Source: JAFGPL01 sp963781805 (GTDB taxonomy: Bacteria > Bacteroidota > Bacteroidia > Bacteroidales > UBA10428). Taken from it: a stretch of 64,000 nucleotides of DNA. A program made the translations under genes and the position numbers. The notes beneath the pieces were generated by a model that made no database searches, was not told the origin of the DNA, and saw only the letters and a program-made list of their open reading frames with translations. Position 1 is the stretch's first letter. Every line of letters starts with the position of its first letter. Shown in pieces: positions 49,352 to 58,626 of the stretch. The DNA is taken from NCBI GenBank assembly GCA_963781805.1, contig CAWAHF010000004.1, forward strand, positions 1,736,001-1,800,000, written 5' to 3'.

Positions 49352-50812
49352 TTACGTAATATGAACACCAAGCTTATCAATTAGGTTTTGTGTCTTGCTG
49401 GTAACTTCTGAGAGGCACCAGTTTTGATTGATTTTTATTTTTTTTATAGCGGCCAGGTTCAATAGTATATCCTTTGGTGAATATCTTTTGAGCAGTTTCT
49501 TTTGCAGTAGAATATTGTATAAGTAGTAATACCATTTCAAAGCCATAAAGGAGATGAACATCCAGCCTTGCAGAGCCATTTCATTTTGCATATAAGAGCT
49601 GTCAGCTTTTAAAATGTTCTTCATGGCATCAATCATTGTTTCGACCTCGCCTCTTGTCTTGTAAGTTTTATATATTTCTTCGGCAGATTTGTCTTTAAGG
49701 TTTGAGATGAAGGCCACGGTTCCGAAAGTTTTAAGCCTTAGCTTAAATTTTTCCAAACTATATTTTTCCGGGTGGGTTTGTATGCGTGTCAGGTAATCGT
49801 TTTCTTCTTTTGTCTTTAACGATGAATCATAGAACAGGTATAATTCCCGGCCTTCCAATTCAATTTTGTTGAACCAAATAAAACGCTTCATATATTCAAA
49901 ATACCCATCAAACCCGCTATTATCATTAGGTTGGATTACATCGTAGTTTATTTGTGGGTTGCTCCGCCTTAAGGGGATAACGTAATCCAGACCTAAAGTA
50001 TCCATTGTCTCCAGATTATCAGCTGAATAGAAACCTTTGTCAGCAATCACAACAGCATTGGCAATGCCTGCTTCCTGAACCGTTAGCTTAAATGCTTTGA
50101 CATCTCTAATATTTCCGGGTAAAAGGCGATAAAATACCGGGGTTTTTAATGTGCTTGAGAACAAGAACAATACATTTAACTGTGGGTCGAAAACCTGCTT
50201 TGAGTTATAACCAATTTTTGCGCTTTCAATGTTTTTTGAATGGGAAACAAAATTGGTTCCATCAAAAAGAATATAATCGTCATTCCTGACAAAGGCTTTC
50301 ATATACTCAACTACTGCCCCCCTGTCATTACCTATTTTCCTGTACAACGCCGAAACCCTTTTTTCGCCAAGGGTGACCGTGTTGAATAGTTCTGAAAGAA
50401 AGCTGTTCTCAAAATGGAAAGCCGTATTCTTAATAGGTGGATTAAACAATAAACGTATAAAGCCCAATGAGAAGATATCTTGCCAAATCTCAGGAAAAAC
50501 CTGTTTCAAAAAAGTGATATCCTCCGAGAAACTCTCCATTACAAAGGAGGAAGCCCCATATTCTTTCACTTGCAAGGGCTGGTCAAAAAAGGAAGTGAAA
50601 TTTCTTTGGAGTTTATATTTGCTTGATTCCACGAATCCATTTTCTTTAGTAATCCTTCCCAGAAGCCTGCCTGTAATCTTTCTTGCTCTTTTCTTTTCGG
50701 GATCCCATTTACTGGAGACTTCATACAAATAGTACTTGTCTTTGATCCTTCGGAGTTCAGTCCCCGGTTTTTTGTGGGTTAAAGCCCACTCTGGGTGTGG
50801 TGAATTTTTCAT
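49352..50812 (-). CDS. IS1634-family transposase (DDE type)
   Basis: A 486-aa transposase of the IS4 superfamily, IS1634-like. A first catalytic Asp is in YILFDGTNF, the second in VVIADKGFYSADN, and the Glu in the YKTRGEVETMIDAMKN region (the YREK-type signature: Y..R..VE). The HHTDGVHI-like C-terminus ends at GVHIT. No frameshift or stop interrupts it. It is transcribed away from the porin gene toward the orphan sorting domain. Confidence 0.88.
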   Translation of the reverse strand: MKNSPHPEWALTHKKPGTELRRIKDKYYLYEVSSKWDPEKKRARKITGRLLGRITKENGFVESSKYKLQRNFTSFFDQPLQVKEYGASSFVMESFSEDITFLKQVFPEIWQDIFSLGFIRLLFNPPIKNTAFHFENSFLSELFNTVTLGEKRVSALYRKIGNDRGAVVEYMKAFVRNDDYILFDGTNFVSHSKNIESAKIGYNSKQVFDPQLNVLFLFSSTLKTPVFYRLLPGNIRDVKAFKLTVQEAGIANAVVIADKGFYSADNLETMDTLGLDYVIPLRRSNPQINYDVIQPNDNSGFDGYFEYMKRFIWFNKIELEGRELYLFYDSSLKTKEENDYLTRIQTHPEKYSLEKFKLRLKTFGTVAFISNLKDKSAEEIYKTYKTRGEVETMIDAMKNILKADSSYMQNEMALQGWMFISFMALKWYYYLYNILLQKKLLKRYSPKDILLNLAAIKKIKINQNWCLSEVTSKTQNLIDKLGVHIT

Positions 50813-50814
50813 AA

Positions 50815-50834
50815 TATTACGTATATACGTAATA
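50815..50834. repeat. Perfect 20-bp palindrome upstream of the transposase
   Basis: ATTACGTATATACGTAAT extended by one base pair on each side. It starts 3 bp upstream of the transposase ATG, so it could be an operator or a transposase-binding site. TTACGTA motifs recur at both ends of the element. Confidence 0.6.
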
Positions 50835-51011
50835 GCAAATATCCGAAAAAATACCTGAACCGCAAAACAATTCAGGCTTTTTTATTAACTATTACGTATT
50901 TTTATGCTGGGTTACAGATTAATTTTTAAACCCGGGTAACTAATGATTATATTAAAAAATCTGCATTGGTTCAACCCAATACAGATTCAAATAATTAATT
51001 TCAAATTAAGT

Positions 51012-52061
51012 TTATATCTTATATCTGAAGGTGATTCTGGCTACAATATCTGCTTTTCTGTCAGGAACTGAACCTTCGGGACTGTATCCATTAATCCAGA
51101 TATTTGGAATAATGTTGATATTTTTTACCGGTGTATAATCTATCCCGAAAACCATAAATGTTTCGAGATAACCAACATCTGTTTTTGTATCCTCATTATA
51201 AAAATCTATTCTGTAAAAGCCATTCAGTTTTTCTTTAATCAAACCTCCCCGTGCGAATAATGACAAGCCAAACACAGATTTTTTGGTACCGGAAGTATCG
51301 CTGGCAGAAATAACAGTATAAGGTTCAGCACCTACAACAAATTTTTCATGTTGATACCCCAGAAATCCTTTTAAAATATAATTATATGTTTTATCAGATT
51401 GTCTTTCATAATCGCCATAAGCCTGAAACATAAGCTTTTTGTCCCATAAGGTCCCATACACGGTTCCATAAATTCTTTTGTAGTTATTATTCTCAATAGA
51501 GGTGGATTTACCGTTTCCAACCATCAGATAGTAATTGATATCATGCGTAATTTTTCCCGTTAATGCAATTCCCACATCGTTAGAGCTTGCCTGTTTATGA
51601 AAATCAAGAATGGTTTTTTCCACACTTCGATAAGACCAAACCTTTTCTGAAAAGGTTGCAAAAGTGGGAGTAGTTTGTGCTCCGAAAATCAGGCTTGACC
51701 CTTTAAAAACATCATTCCATTGCAACAATGCATATTTAATGTAAACGCCCCGGGTATCTTTTGATGGAATGGTAAAACCGTCATTGCCTTCAAGCATTAA
51801 TTTGGCATAAAATTTACTATTGAACGAGTATTCATAACCCAGATTGAATCTTCTGATTTCAATCGCGGTACCTTTCTTTTCTGTTTGCTGATATTGTCCG
51901 GAACCTTTGAGTAGTGAACCTGTATCGCCCCCGAGTTTATAATAGTAATCGCCAAAAAACTCTCCGATAACTTTACCTTTCGGTTCATCTTTAACTTCCT
52001 GAGCATAAAACTGTGGATTCAATAATAAAATCAATCCGAGAATAATTAGATTTCGTTTCAT
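51012..52061 (-). CDS. Outer-membrane porin, probably for phosphate
   Basis: A 349-aa beta-barrel protein with signal peptide (cleavage after about residue 20, QFYA-QE). Alternating amphipathic strands such as SKFYAKLMLEGNDG, YGDYERQSD and a terminal ARITFRYKI ending in an aromatic-x-hydrophobic pattern are typical of outer-membrane barrels. The E-x-x-DYYY start resembles OprP/porin_O-like proteins. It is divergent from pstSCAB, and its promoter carries the same 11-bp repeats, which suggests a phosphate-starvation porin. Substrate specificity cannot be read from sequence. Confidence 0.75.
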   Translation of the reverse strand: MKRNLIILGLILLLNPQFYAQEVKDEPKGKVIGEFFGDYYYKLGGDTGSLLKGSGQYQQTEKKGTAIEIRRFNLGYEYSFNSKFYAKLMLEGNDGFTIPSKDTRGVYIKYALLQWNDVFKGSSLIFGAQTTPTFATFSEKVWSYRSVEKTILDFHKQASSNDVGIALTGKITHDINYYLMVGNGKSTSIENNNYKRIYGTVYGTLWDKKLMFQAYGDYERQSDKTYNYILKGFLGYQHEKFVVGAEPYTVISASDTSGTKKSVFGLSLFARGGLIKEKLNGFYRIDFYNEDTKTDVGYLETFMVFGIDYTPVKNINIIPNIWINGYSPEGSVPDRKADIVARITFRYKI

Positions 52062-52163
52062 AGTTATTTTTTTAATGTTTAAATATTGTCTTCAATGATT
52101 ATTTATTTCTTTTGAAATTCGACACTAAAATAAGGAATAGACTTTTCCCAACTACACCCTAAA

Positions 52164-52207
52164 GTGAATTATAAAGTTTTATTAATATTCAGTTAACATT
52201 GCCTTAA
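52164..52207 (-). promoter_or_regulatory. Pho-box-like array for the porin gene (4 x 11 bp)
   Basis: On the minus strand, repeats start at 52207 (TTAAG), 52196 (TTAAC), 52185 (TTAAT) and 52174 (TTATA), exactly every 11 bp. The pattern resembles the TTAACA direct repeats bound by phosphate regulators (known for Bacillus PhoP) at one helical turn. The porin start is at 52061, about 100 bp downstream. Confidence 0.6.
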
Positions 52208-52325
52208 CAATAATTTCAGAAATAGTTATTCAATTTTCCTTTGTAAATGACTGAATTTATAGCCCTTATAAAATTACATTTAAATCTGTTCTGATTTCTT
52301 CCATCCATTTTTTCAGCTTTTTCAG

Positions 52326-52369
52326 TTAATATCAACTTAACATAAGCTTAATTTTCTGATAACCTGTTT
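52326..52369 (+). promoter_or_regulatory. Pho-box-like array for pstS (4 x 11 bp)
   Basis: Repeats start at 52326 (TTAAT), 52337 (TTAAC), 52348 (TTAAT) and 52359 (ATAAC), every 11 bp. They lie just upstream of the -7 element at 52385, which begins 15 bp after the next expected repeat start. The same phase occurs at 49271-49326. Confidence 0.65.
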
Positions 52370-52384
52370 CATAATTGATAGGTG

Positions 52385-52392
52385 TAATTTTG
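52385..52392 (+). promoter_or_regulatory. -7 promoter element of pstS
   Basis: TAATTTTG is an exact match to TAnnTTTG, 24 bp upstream of the pstS ATG. No good -33 element is present, as expected for an activator-dependent promoter. Confidence 0.6.
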
Positions 52393-52416
52393 AACTGAAA
52401 ACCAAAATTCAATATC

Positions 52417-53355
52417 ATGAAGAAAATAAAAGTTATTCAGATTTTTTTTGCAATAGTATTATTAGCAGCTTGTGGAGGAAATAAATCAGCGAAAAAGGAA
52501 TCGATGAAAGGAACTATCAATATTGATGGTTCAAGCACAGTATATCCTTTATCTGAAGCTGTGGCTGAGGAATTTCGTACATCGTATCCAGACGTTAATG
52601 TAGCTATCGGTTCATCCGGAACCGGTGCAGGTTTTAAAAAGTTTGCCCGCGGTGAAACCGATATCTCAGATGCCTCCCGCCCGATTAAGGAAAGCGAAGT
52701 GCAGGCATGTAAAGAAAACAATATAAGCTATAAGGAATTAACTGTAGCGCTCGACGGAATATCCATCATGGTAAATCCTGAAAATACATGGATTGAGAAT
52801 ATTACAACCCAGGAATTAAAAAAGATTTGGGAACCTAACAGCACGGTTAAAAAGTGGAGCGATATTCGTCCCGATTGGCCCGCCGAAGATATTCACCTGT
52901 ATGGTCCAAATACAGCACATGGCACCTACGATTTCTTTACGGAAGTCATACTTGGTGAATCAGGAGCAAGCCGTTCCGATTACAATGCTGTGGCCGATTA
53001 CAATGTAGGTATTCAGGGAATAAGCACGGATAAATATGCGCTTGGATATTTCGGTCTGGCGTATTACGAAGAAAACAAAGACAAATTAAAACTGGTGGGT
53101 GTGGATAATGGAAACGGACCTGTAAAACCGTCGCTTGAAACCGTAAAGGACGGAACCTATGCACCATTGTCCAGACCGCTGTTTATTTATATTAACAGTG
53201 CATCAGTACCCAAGAAAGAATTGGTCGAATTTGTAAATTATTACATTAAAAATTCAGGACAGCTTGCCAAAGAAGTTGGTTATATTCCGCTCCCTCAAAG
53301 TGAATACGATGATCAATTAGCCAGCTTTAGCCAGTTTACTGCCATGACCAAATAG
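52417..53355 (+). CDS. pstS: Phosphate ABC transporter substrate-binding lipoprotein PstS
   Basis: A 312-aa phosphate-binding protein of the PstS family. The signal peptide ends in lipobox LAAC (Cys19), so it is anchored to the membrane. Phosphate-binding blocks are GSSTVYPLSEAV (about residues 38-49), GSSGTGAGFKKFARGETDISDASRP and LYGPNTAHGTYDFF. It is the first gene of pstSCAB-phoU, 10 bp before pstC. It is predicted to be induced by phosphate limitation. Confidence 0.94.
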   Translation: MKKIKVIQIFFAIVLLAACGGNKSAKKESMKGTINIDGSSTVYPLSEAVAEEFRTSYPDVNVAIGSSGTGAGFKKFARGETDISDASRPIKESEVQACKENNISYKELTVALDGISIMVNPENTWIENITTQELKKIWEPNSTVKKWSDIRPDWPAEDIHLYGPNTAHGTYDFFTEVILGESGASRSDYNAVADYNVGIQGISTDKYALGYFGLAYYEENKDKLKLVGVDNGNGPVKPSLETVKDGTYAPLSRPLFIYINSASVPKKELVEFVNYYIKNSGQLAKEVGYIPLPQSEYDDQLASFSQFTAMTK

Positions 53356-53365
53356 TCAGTATTGC

Positions 53366-54262
53366 ATGGATGCCATTTTCAGAATGAGAAAATTAAAAGA
53401 GATAATAATAGAAAAGGCACTGTTATTCAGTGCCTTAATTACTATTTTTACCACCCTTGGAATTATCTGGGTTCTCTTTGCTGAATCTTTCTCTTTTTTC
53501 AGAGAAGTTTCAATAATAGATTTTCTCACCGATACCAAATGGACCCCTTTATATGCCGAAAAACATTTTGGCATTCTTCCCCTGATTACAGGGACCCTTC
53601 TTACGACTTTTATCGCTGTTGCCGTCGCACTGCCCACCGGATTGACCATTGCAGTTTACCTGAATGAATATGCGCCGGCAAGATTCGGCAAATCAATCAA
53701 GCCCATGCTAGAGATTCTGGCGTCGGTTCCAACCGTAGTCTATGGCTATTTTGCGCTGATTGTGGTTACGCCGTTTCTTCAAAAAATTTTCCCGATGATG
53801 TCGGGTTTTAATGCGCTCTCACCCGGAATTGTTATGGGGATTATGATCATCCCTTTTATCTCATCCTTAAGCGAGGATGCATTGCGGGCAGTGCCGAATT
53901 CATTGAGGGAAGCAGCTTATGGTATGGGGTCAAGCCGCTTTCAGACTTCATTCAAAGTGTTGGTTCCAGCTGCTTCATCGGGAATTATTTCTTCGGTGAT
54001 TCTGGCATTATCAAGGGCCATAGGTGAAACGATGATTGTAGCCATTGCTGCCGGACAACAACCCCGTTTAACGTTGAATCCGCTGGTACCAATTGAAACC
54101 ATTACTACCTATATTGTTCAGGTTAGTTCGGGCGATGTTCCCAATAATTCCCTGGAATTTAAAACAATTTTTGCAGCCGGTTTTTCCTTGTTCATTCTCA
54201 CCTTCATTTTGAATAATATCAGTTTCTGGATTAACAAAAAATTCCGCCAGCAATATGAATAA
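53366..54262 (+). CDS. pstC: Phosphate ABC transporter permease PstC
   Basis: A 298-aa permease with six TM segments. The EAA-like motif reads ALRAVPNSLREAAYGMGSSRFQT (about residues 172-194), and LSRAIGETMIVAIAAG follows, as in PstC. It overlaps pstA by 8 bp. With PstA it forms the membrane channel for high-affinity phosphate uptake. Confidence 0.93.
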   Translation: MDAIFRMRKLKEIIIEKALLFSALITIFTTLGIIWVLFAESFSFFREVSIIDFLTDTKWTPLYAEKHFGILPLITGTLLTTFIAVAVALPTGLTIAVYLNEYAPARFGKSIKPMLEILASVPTVVYGYFALIVVTPFLQKIFPMMSGFNALSPGIVMGIMIIPFISSLSEDALRAVPNSLREAAYGMGSSRFQTSFKVLVPAASSGIISSVILALSRAIGETMIVAIAAGQQPRLTLNPLVPIETITTYIVQVSSGDVPNNSLEFKTIFAAGFSLFILTFILNNISFWINKKFRQQYE

Positions 54263-55112
54263 CAGCGCTAAAAACCGTTTAAAGGATAAGATTTTCGGGT
54301 ATCTTGGTATAGGCGCCACCTTGTTTGGCGTAATTGTTCTGGCTGTTTTCCTGATAAATATCCTGGTAGACGGAGTTCAACGATTAAATCTGTCATTTCT
54401 TTCAAACCTTCCATCACGGTTTCCTGAAAAATCGGGTATTTTAACAGCCTGGACCGGTACCTTATGGATTTTGGTTCTGACCGCGTTTTTTGCTATCCCG
54501 ATAGGTATGGCAGCAGGAATATATCTTGAGGAATATGGTCAGAAATCACGGTTATTTAACTTCCTCGAAATTAACATTGCCAATCTTGCCGGTGTTCCAT
54601 CCATCATTTATGGAATACTTGCACTTGAAATATTTGTCAGGATGTTAAAACTGGGTGGTAGTTTGTTAACCGGAAGTTTTACACTGGCGTTATTGATCCT
54701 GCCGATTATCATTGTGGTAACACGCGAGGCCATTAGATCTGTACCCCAATCATTGCGTGATGCTTCTTATGCTTTGGGCGCTACAAAATGGCAAACGATA
54801 CAGCGGCAGGTATTACCGGCATGCAAGAGCAACATTGTAACGGGTGTAATTCTGGCAATGGCAAGGGCGATTGGTGAAACTGCACCCTTAATAGTGATCG
54901 GAGCGCTGGCATATGTGCCCTTTATCGCCAAATCACCCATGGACGAATTTACCGTTTTGCCCATTCAGATTTTCAACTGGATTTCAAGACCTCAGCACGG
55001 ATTTGTCATCAATGCTGCAGCGGCAATTATTATCCTGCTTTTAATTACTTTTTTAATGAATGGAATCGCCATTTATCTCAGAAACAGATGGCAAAAGAAA
55101 ATGAAGTGGTAA
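54255..55112 (+). CDS. pstA: Phosphate ABC transporter permease PstA
   Basis: A 285-aa permease with six TM helices. The EAA motif is AIRSVPQSLRDASYALGATKWQT (about residues 159-181), then ARAIGETAPLIVIGAL, characteristic of PstA. The start overlaps pstC. Followed by pstB after 22 bp. Confidence 0.93.
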   Translation: MNNSAKNRLKDKIFGYLGIGATLFGVIVLAVFLINILVDGVQRLNLSFLSNLPSRFPEKSGILTAWTGTLWILVLTAFFAIPIGMAAGIYLEEYGQKSRLFNFLEINIANLAGVPSIIYGILALEIFVRMLKLGGSLLTGSFTLALLILPIIIVVTREAIRSVPQSLRDASYALGATKWQTIQRQVLPACKSNIVTGVILAMARAIGETAPLIVIGALAYVPFIAKSPMDEFTVLPIQIFNWISRPQHGFVINAAAAIIILLLITFLMNGIAIYLRNRWQKKMKW

Positions 55113-55134
55113 CAAACATGAAAATATTAAAAAA

Positions 55135-55980
55135 ATGAATTTTACATCGGAAGTTATGGCTTTTCAAAAAGAAACAGATAAGGAACCTACAGGTTTTTCA
55201 ATTGCAGAAGCTAAGGAAACAATCCCTACATCAAAGCTGGAAGCAAAAAATATAAAAGTTTTTTATAACGAACTTCAGGCGTTGAAAGATATCAACATGA
55301 GCTTTCCTGAAAATACGGTAACTGCATTTATTGGCCCTTCCGGATGCGGAAAATCTACCTTCCTGCGATTGTTTAACCGGATGAATGATTATATCAACGG
55401 ATTCAGAATGGAAGGTGAGATTCTGATGGACCATATAGATATTTACAAGGAGAAAATCAGTATTGAACAGTTGCGTAAAGATGTTGGCATGGTGTTTCAG
55501 AAACCCAATCCATTTCCAAAATCAATCTTTGAAAATGTTGCTTACGGACTGCGAATAAAGGGAGAAAAAAATAAATCGTTTTTGCAGGAACGTGTCGAAA
55601 TGGCATTGAAACAGGTGGCGCTTTGGGATGAAGTAAAAGATGATCTTAAAAAGAATGCACTGGCATTAAGCGGCGGACAACAACAGCGCGTTTGTATTGC
55701 AAGGACACTTGCCGTGGAACCAAAAGTGATTCTGATGGATGAACCTACCTCAGCTTTGGATCCCATCTCTACCTCAAAGATCGAGAATCTGATTTTTGAA
55801 TTACGCGAAGACTATACCATAATTATTGTGACCCATAATCTTCAACAAGCTGGAAGAATCAGTGATTATACCGCTTTTTTTTACCTGGGAGAGCTGACTG
55901 AAATGGGAAGAACCGGTGATATATTTACCAATCCGAAAAACAAACGTACCGAAAATTATATCACCGGCAGGTTTGGTTGA
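55135..55980 (+). CDS. pstB: Phosphate ABC transporter ATPase PstB
   Basis: A 281-aa ATPase powering the Pst importer. Walker A is GPSGCGKST (about residues 69-77), then FNRMNDYINGFR, typical of PstB, the signature LSGGQQQRVCIAR and Walker B VILMDEPTSALDP. The N-terminal about 35 residues (FTSEVMAFQKETDKEPTG) are an extension without family similarity; a start at a later ATG such as the one at 55156 is possible. Confidence 0.95.
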   Translation: MNFTSEVMAFQKETDKEPTGFSIAEAKETIPTSKLEAKNIKVFYNELQALKDINMSFPENTVTAFIGPSGCGKSTFLRLFNRMNDYINGFRMEGEILMDHIDIYKEKISIEQLRKDVGMVFQKPNPFPKSIFENVAYGLRIKGEKNKSFLQERVEMALKQVALWDEVKDDLKKNALALSGGQQQRVCIARTLAVEPKVILMDEPTSALDPISTSKIENLIFELREDYTIIIVTHNLQQAGRISDYTAFFYLGELTEMGRTGDIFTNPKNKRTENYITGRFG

Positions 55981-56018
55981 TCGTATAATGATAATTAAAA
56001 ATAAATACCTACAATAAA

Positions 56019-56744
56019 ATGGCAATGATTCCAATTGAATATGAATTAGATCGGTTAAAAGAAATTATTTTCGAAATGTTCGATCTGGTGAAAACTCAAA
56101 TCACCGAAGCAAAAAGCTCACTGAGCGAGATAGATAACGATCTTGCCGAATCAATTATCAGGCGGGAACTGCGTGTAAATGCCCTTGAAATAACAATTGA
56201 CAGGGAATGCGAAAATTTGCTTGCCTGTTACAATCCGGTTGCAGCCGACCTCAGATTCGTAATGTCTGTGCTAAAGATCAGTGAAAGCCTGGAACGTATC
56301 AGCGACCATGCCTATAGAATTGCAATGTATGTACTTGGAGGAGATGTAAAAAAAGATGTTCACCTGTTTAAAAATCTATCTATGGGTGAATTATTCGATA
56401 CCGTAGACACAATGATCGACCACGTAATTGAAGCTCTGGAAAAGCAGGATACTTCCATTGCAAAAAAAACATTCAAGCTGGATAAAATCATCGACAAAGC
56501 GAAAAAGGATGCCCCGGATATAATTAAAAAATCGGTAAAAGCAGATTTCAATAATCTGAAAAATGCATTACACCTGTTTAGTATTATCGGTAAACTTGAA
56601 CGGTGTGGCGATTTACTTAAAAATATTTCGGAGGAGATTGTTTTTTATATTGAGGCGGAAATCCTTAAGCATCAAAAAAGAAATAAAAAAATCAGAAAAC
56701 GAATTGAAAAGACTGACAAACCTGAGGAAACACAGGAATCTTAG
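56019..56744 (+). CDS. phoU: Phosphate-signalling regulator PhoU
   Basis: A 241-aa PhoU with two three-helix bundles. Conserved helices are RVNALEITIDRECENLLACYNPVAADLRFVMSVLKISESLERISDHAYRIA (motif around residue 55-100) and the C-terminal NALHLFSIIGKLERCGDLLKNISEEIVFYIEAE. PhoU links Pst transport to the sensor kinase and represses the Pho response in high phosphate. It is 38 bp after pstB. A decayed second copy lies at 60667-61288. Confidence 0.93.
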   Translation: MAMIPIEYELDRLKEIIFEMFDLVKTQITEAKSSLSEIDNDLAESIIRRELRVNALEITIDRECENLLACYNPVAADLRFVMSVLKISESLERISDHAYRIAMYVLGGDVKKDVHLFKNLSMGELFDTVDTMIDHVIEALEKQDTSIAKKTFKLDKIIDKAKKDAPDIIKKSVKADFNNLKNALHLFSIIGKLERCGDLLKNISEEIVFYIEAEILKHQKRNKKIRKRIEKTDKPEETQES

Positions 56745-56806
56745 ATGATTATATCAATAAAAAGGTATTTACAGATTTAGTTTAAAAATCATTTTTGCAA
56801 TTTCGA

Positions 56807-58225
56807 TTATTTAGTTAACAATACTTTACTTTTAAGTTTATTTCGCAAATCCATTAATTCTTTTCCAATTCCGACTTTATAAATATGCGGATTTTCAAAA
56901 CGTTTTATCTCATCCGGGAAAAGTCCTAATCTGGTGCGGACATATGAGGCAATTTCACCTGCCGTTTTTCGTGGATCAATTATTTTCCCTTTTTCCACAA
57001 CTTTATTAATAATTGATTCCGGGTTTAGCTGACTTACCTTCGAGTTCATTTCCTGATGCAACGGATGATAGATAACATCCGGAACCTTGATATTCATCAG
57101 TTCGATACCATCAGCCTGAAACAATCCATTTTCAGGATTTTTGTATCTGATCAGATTTTTTATTCCGGGCAAGGTCATTTTTGAGATATTATCCGATAGC
57201 TTCATGGTAGGATTCCCCGCTATCTGCGACAATTTATACACTCCATCCAGCGAACCGTCACCCTTACCCGTAACGAGGGCTGTTCCCACACCAAATCCAT
57301 CCACCGGTGCATGCTGTTCCTGCAAACTTCTTATAACATATTCATCCAGCTGATTTGAAACCATAATTTTCACATAATTCAGACCAGCCTCATCAAGCTT
57401 TCTTCGTGCCATCCTGCTCAGATAGGCTAAATCGCCGCTATCTAACCGGATTCCAACCAGTTTCCCGCCTTTGGCCTCCAGTTCTTTGGCAACTTTTATA
57501 GCATTTGGAATACCTGTATTCATTGTGTCATAGGTATCCACCAAAAGAACTGCATTTTCAGGATATTGTGTAGTAAACGACCGAAATGCTTCAAGTTCGC
57601 TCTCAAAGGTTTGTACCCACGAATGTGCCATGGTACCAGTGGAGTGAATTCCTAACTGCTTCGCGCTGTATACATTCGATGTACCGTCGAAACCTCCGAT
57701 TATAGCGGCTCTGCTTGCATGAATGGCTCCCAGTCCCTGCGCACGACGCATTCCAAAATCCAGCAATAGCTTTTCACCTGCCACCAGACGCATTCTTGCT
57801 GCTTTGGTTGCTATTAGTGATTGAAAATTCAACATATTTAAGGTGATAGTTTCCAGAATCTGGGTTTCAATAATATCTCCCTCAACTCTGAGCACAGGTT
57901 CTTCAGGAAATATGATCTCACCCTCATTAACCGAATAAATATCCCCATTAAATTTGAAACTCTTTAGAAAATTTACGAACCTTTTATCAAAACCAATGGA
58001 TTCCAGATATCCCCAATCTTCCTTTTCAAAACGAAAGTTCAGGATGATTTCCAACAAATTGTCCAGGCCTGCAAATACTACAAAACCTCCATTATACGGA
58101 TTCTTTCGAAAGAAATAATCAAAACCCGCTCTTACAGGCTGCTTTTGCGAAAGAAAATACCCCTGTGCCATGGTGAGCTCGTAATGGTCGGTAAAGAGTC
58201 CGTTGTATTTCAGAGTTGTTGACAT
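56807..58225 (-). CDS. pncB: Nicotinate phosphoribosyltransferase
   Basis: A 472-aa enzyme joining nicotinate and PRPP in NAD salvage. Motifs: LFTDHYELTMAQGYF at the N-terminus, HSTGTMAHSWVQTF (with the autophosphorylated His), DTYDTMNTGIPNAIKVA and GIRLDSGDLAYLS. The length is in the family range. It is co-transcribed with the DCC-family gene, 6 bp away. The 62-bp gap to phoU is convergent. Confidence 0.93.
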   Translation of the reverse strand: MSTTLKYNGLFTDHYELTMAQGYFLSQKQPVRAGFDYFFRKNPYNGGFVVFAGLDNLLEIILNFRFEKEDWGYLESIGFDKRFVNFLKSFKFNGDIYSVNEGEIIFPEEPVLRVEGDIIETQILETITLNMLNFQSLIATKAARMRLVAGEKLLLDFGMRRAQGLGAIHASRAAIIGGFDGTSNVYSAKQLGIHSTGTMAHSWVQTFESELEAFRSFTTQYPENAVLLVDTYDTMNTGIPNAIKVAKELEAKGGKLVGIRLDSGDLAYLSRMARRKLDEAGLNYVKIMVSNQLDEYVIRSLQEQHAPVDGFGVGTALVTGKGDGSLDGVYKLSQIAGNPTMKLSDNISKMTLPGIKNLIRYKNPENGLFQADGIELMNIKVPDVIYHPLHQEMNSKVSQLNPESIINKVVEKGKIIDPRKTAGEIASYVRTRLGLFPDEIKRFENPHIYKVGIGKELMDLRNKLKSKVLLTK

Positions 58226-58231
58226 GTATAT

Positions 58232-58570
58232 TTAAAATTTATGACGATGTTTAGCTATCACCCTATAAAACATATCTCTTATGGGTTCCGGTATCAGAAT
58301 TAAACAATAAAGAATTGGCATTAAGCCATTAAGTTTTCTGGTAATTCTTAACAAAGCATGCGTTTTGATATAGAATTTACCATCCTCTACCAAAACAACC
58401 GATTCATCATAATTTTCAGGCAATCCGTACTTCTTAAGTAAGTTACCCCCCTCTGGAGAATATATAGATAAAAACCGGTATTGGTCCTGTTTTACATGTT
58501 TCAGAATAAATTTCATGCTTTTAGTGCATAATCTGCAGGTATCATCCATAAGAATAACTGATTCACTCAT
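58232..58570 (-). CDS. DUF393 / DCC-family thiol-disulfide protein
   Basis: A 112-aa protein with the family motif DDTCRLCTKSMKFILK (about residues 9-24), a thioredoxin-like CxxC preceded by DxxC. The C-terminal hydrophobic segment (LNGLMPILYCLILIPEPI) may be a membrane-associated helix. Proteins of this family are often short membrane-linked redox proteins; the substrate is unknown. It starts 57 bp after the dehydrogenase stop and ends 6 bp before pncB. Confidence 0.8.
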   Translation of the reverse strand: MSESVILMDDTCRLCTKSMKFILKHVKQDQYRFLSIYSPEGGNLLKKYGLPENYDESVVLVEDGKFYIKTHALLRITRKLNGLMPILYCLILIPEPIRDMFYRVIAKHRHKF

Positions 58571-58626
58571 CTTTCGTTTCGAACTCCATCAAGCCTTTAA
58601 ATTATTCTAGTCTTAAAAATTGGTAT

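Larger units (their letters stand above)
49330..50920 (-). mobile_element. IS1634/IS4-family insertion sequence
   Basis: About 1.59 kb. The ends are inverted repeats, AATCCGTAACCC (49330-49341) and the complement of GGGTTACAGATT (50909-50920), 11 of 12 matching. AATT flanks both ends and may be a 4-bp target duplication, which extends the visible inversion to 17 bp. Subterminal TTACGTA palindromes occur at 49351-49360, 50815-50834 (20 bp, perfect) and 50891-50898. The single transposase gene is intact, so the element may be active. Confidence 0.75.
52062..52416. promoter_or_regulatory. Divergent promoter region between the porin and pstS
   Basis: This 355-bp AT-rich gap holds Pho-box-like arrays for both genes (52164-52207 and 52326-52369) and the pstS -7 element. 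The rest has no gene or strong hairpin. Confidence 0.7.
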
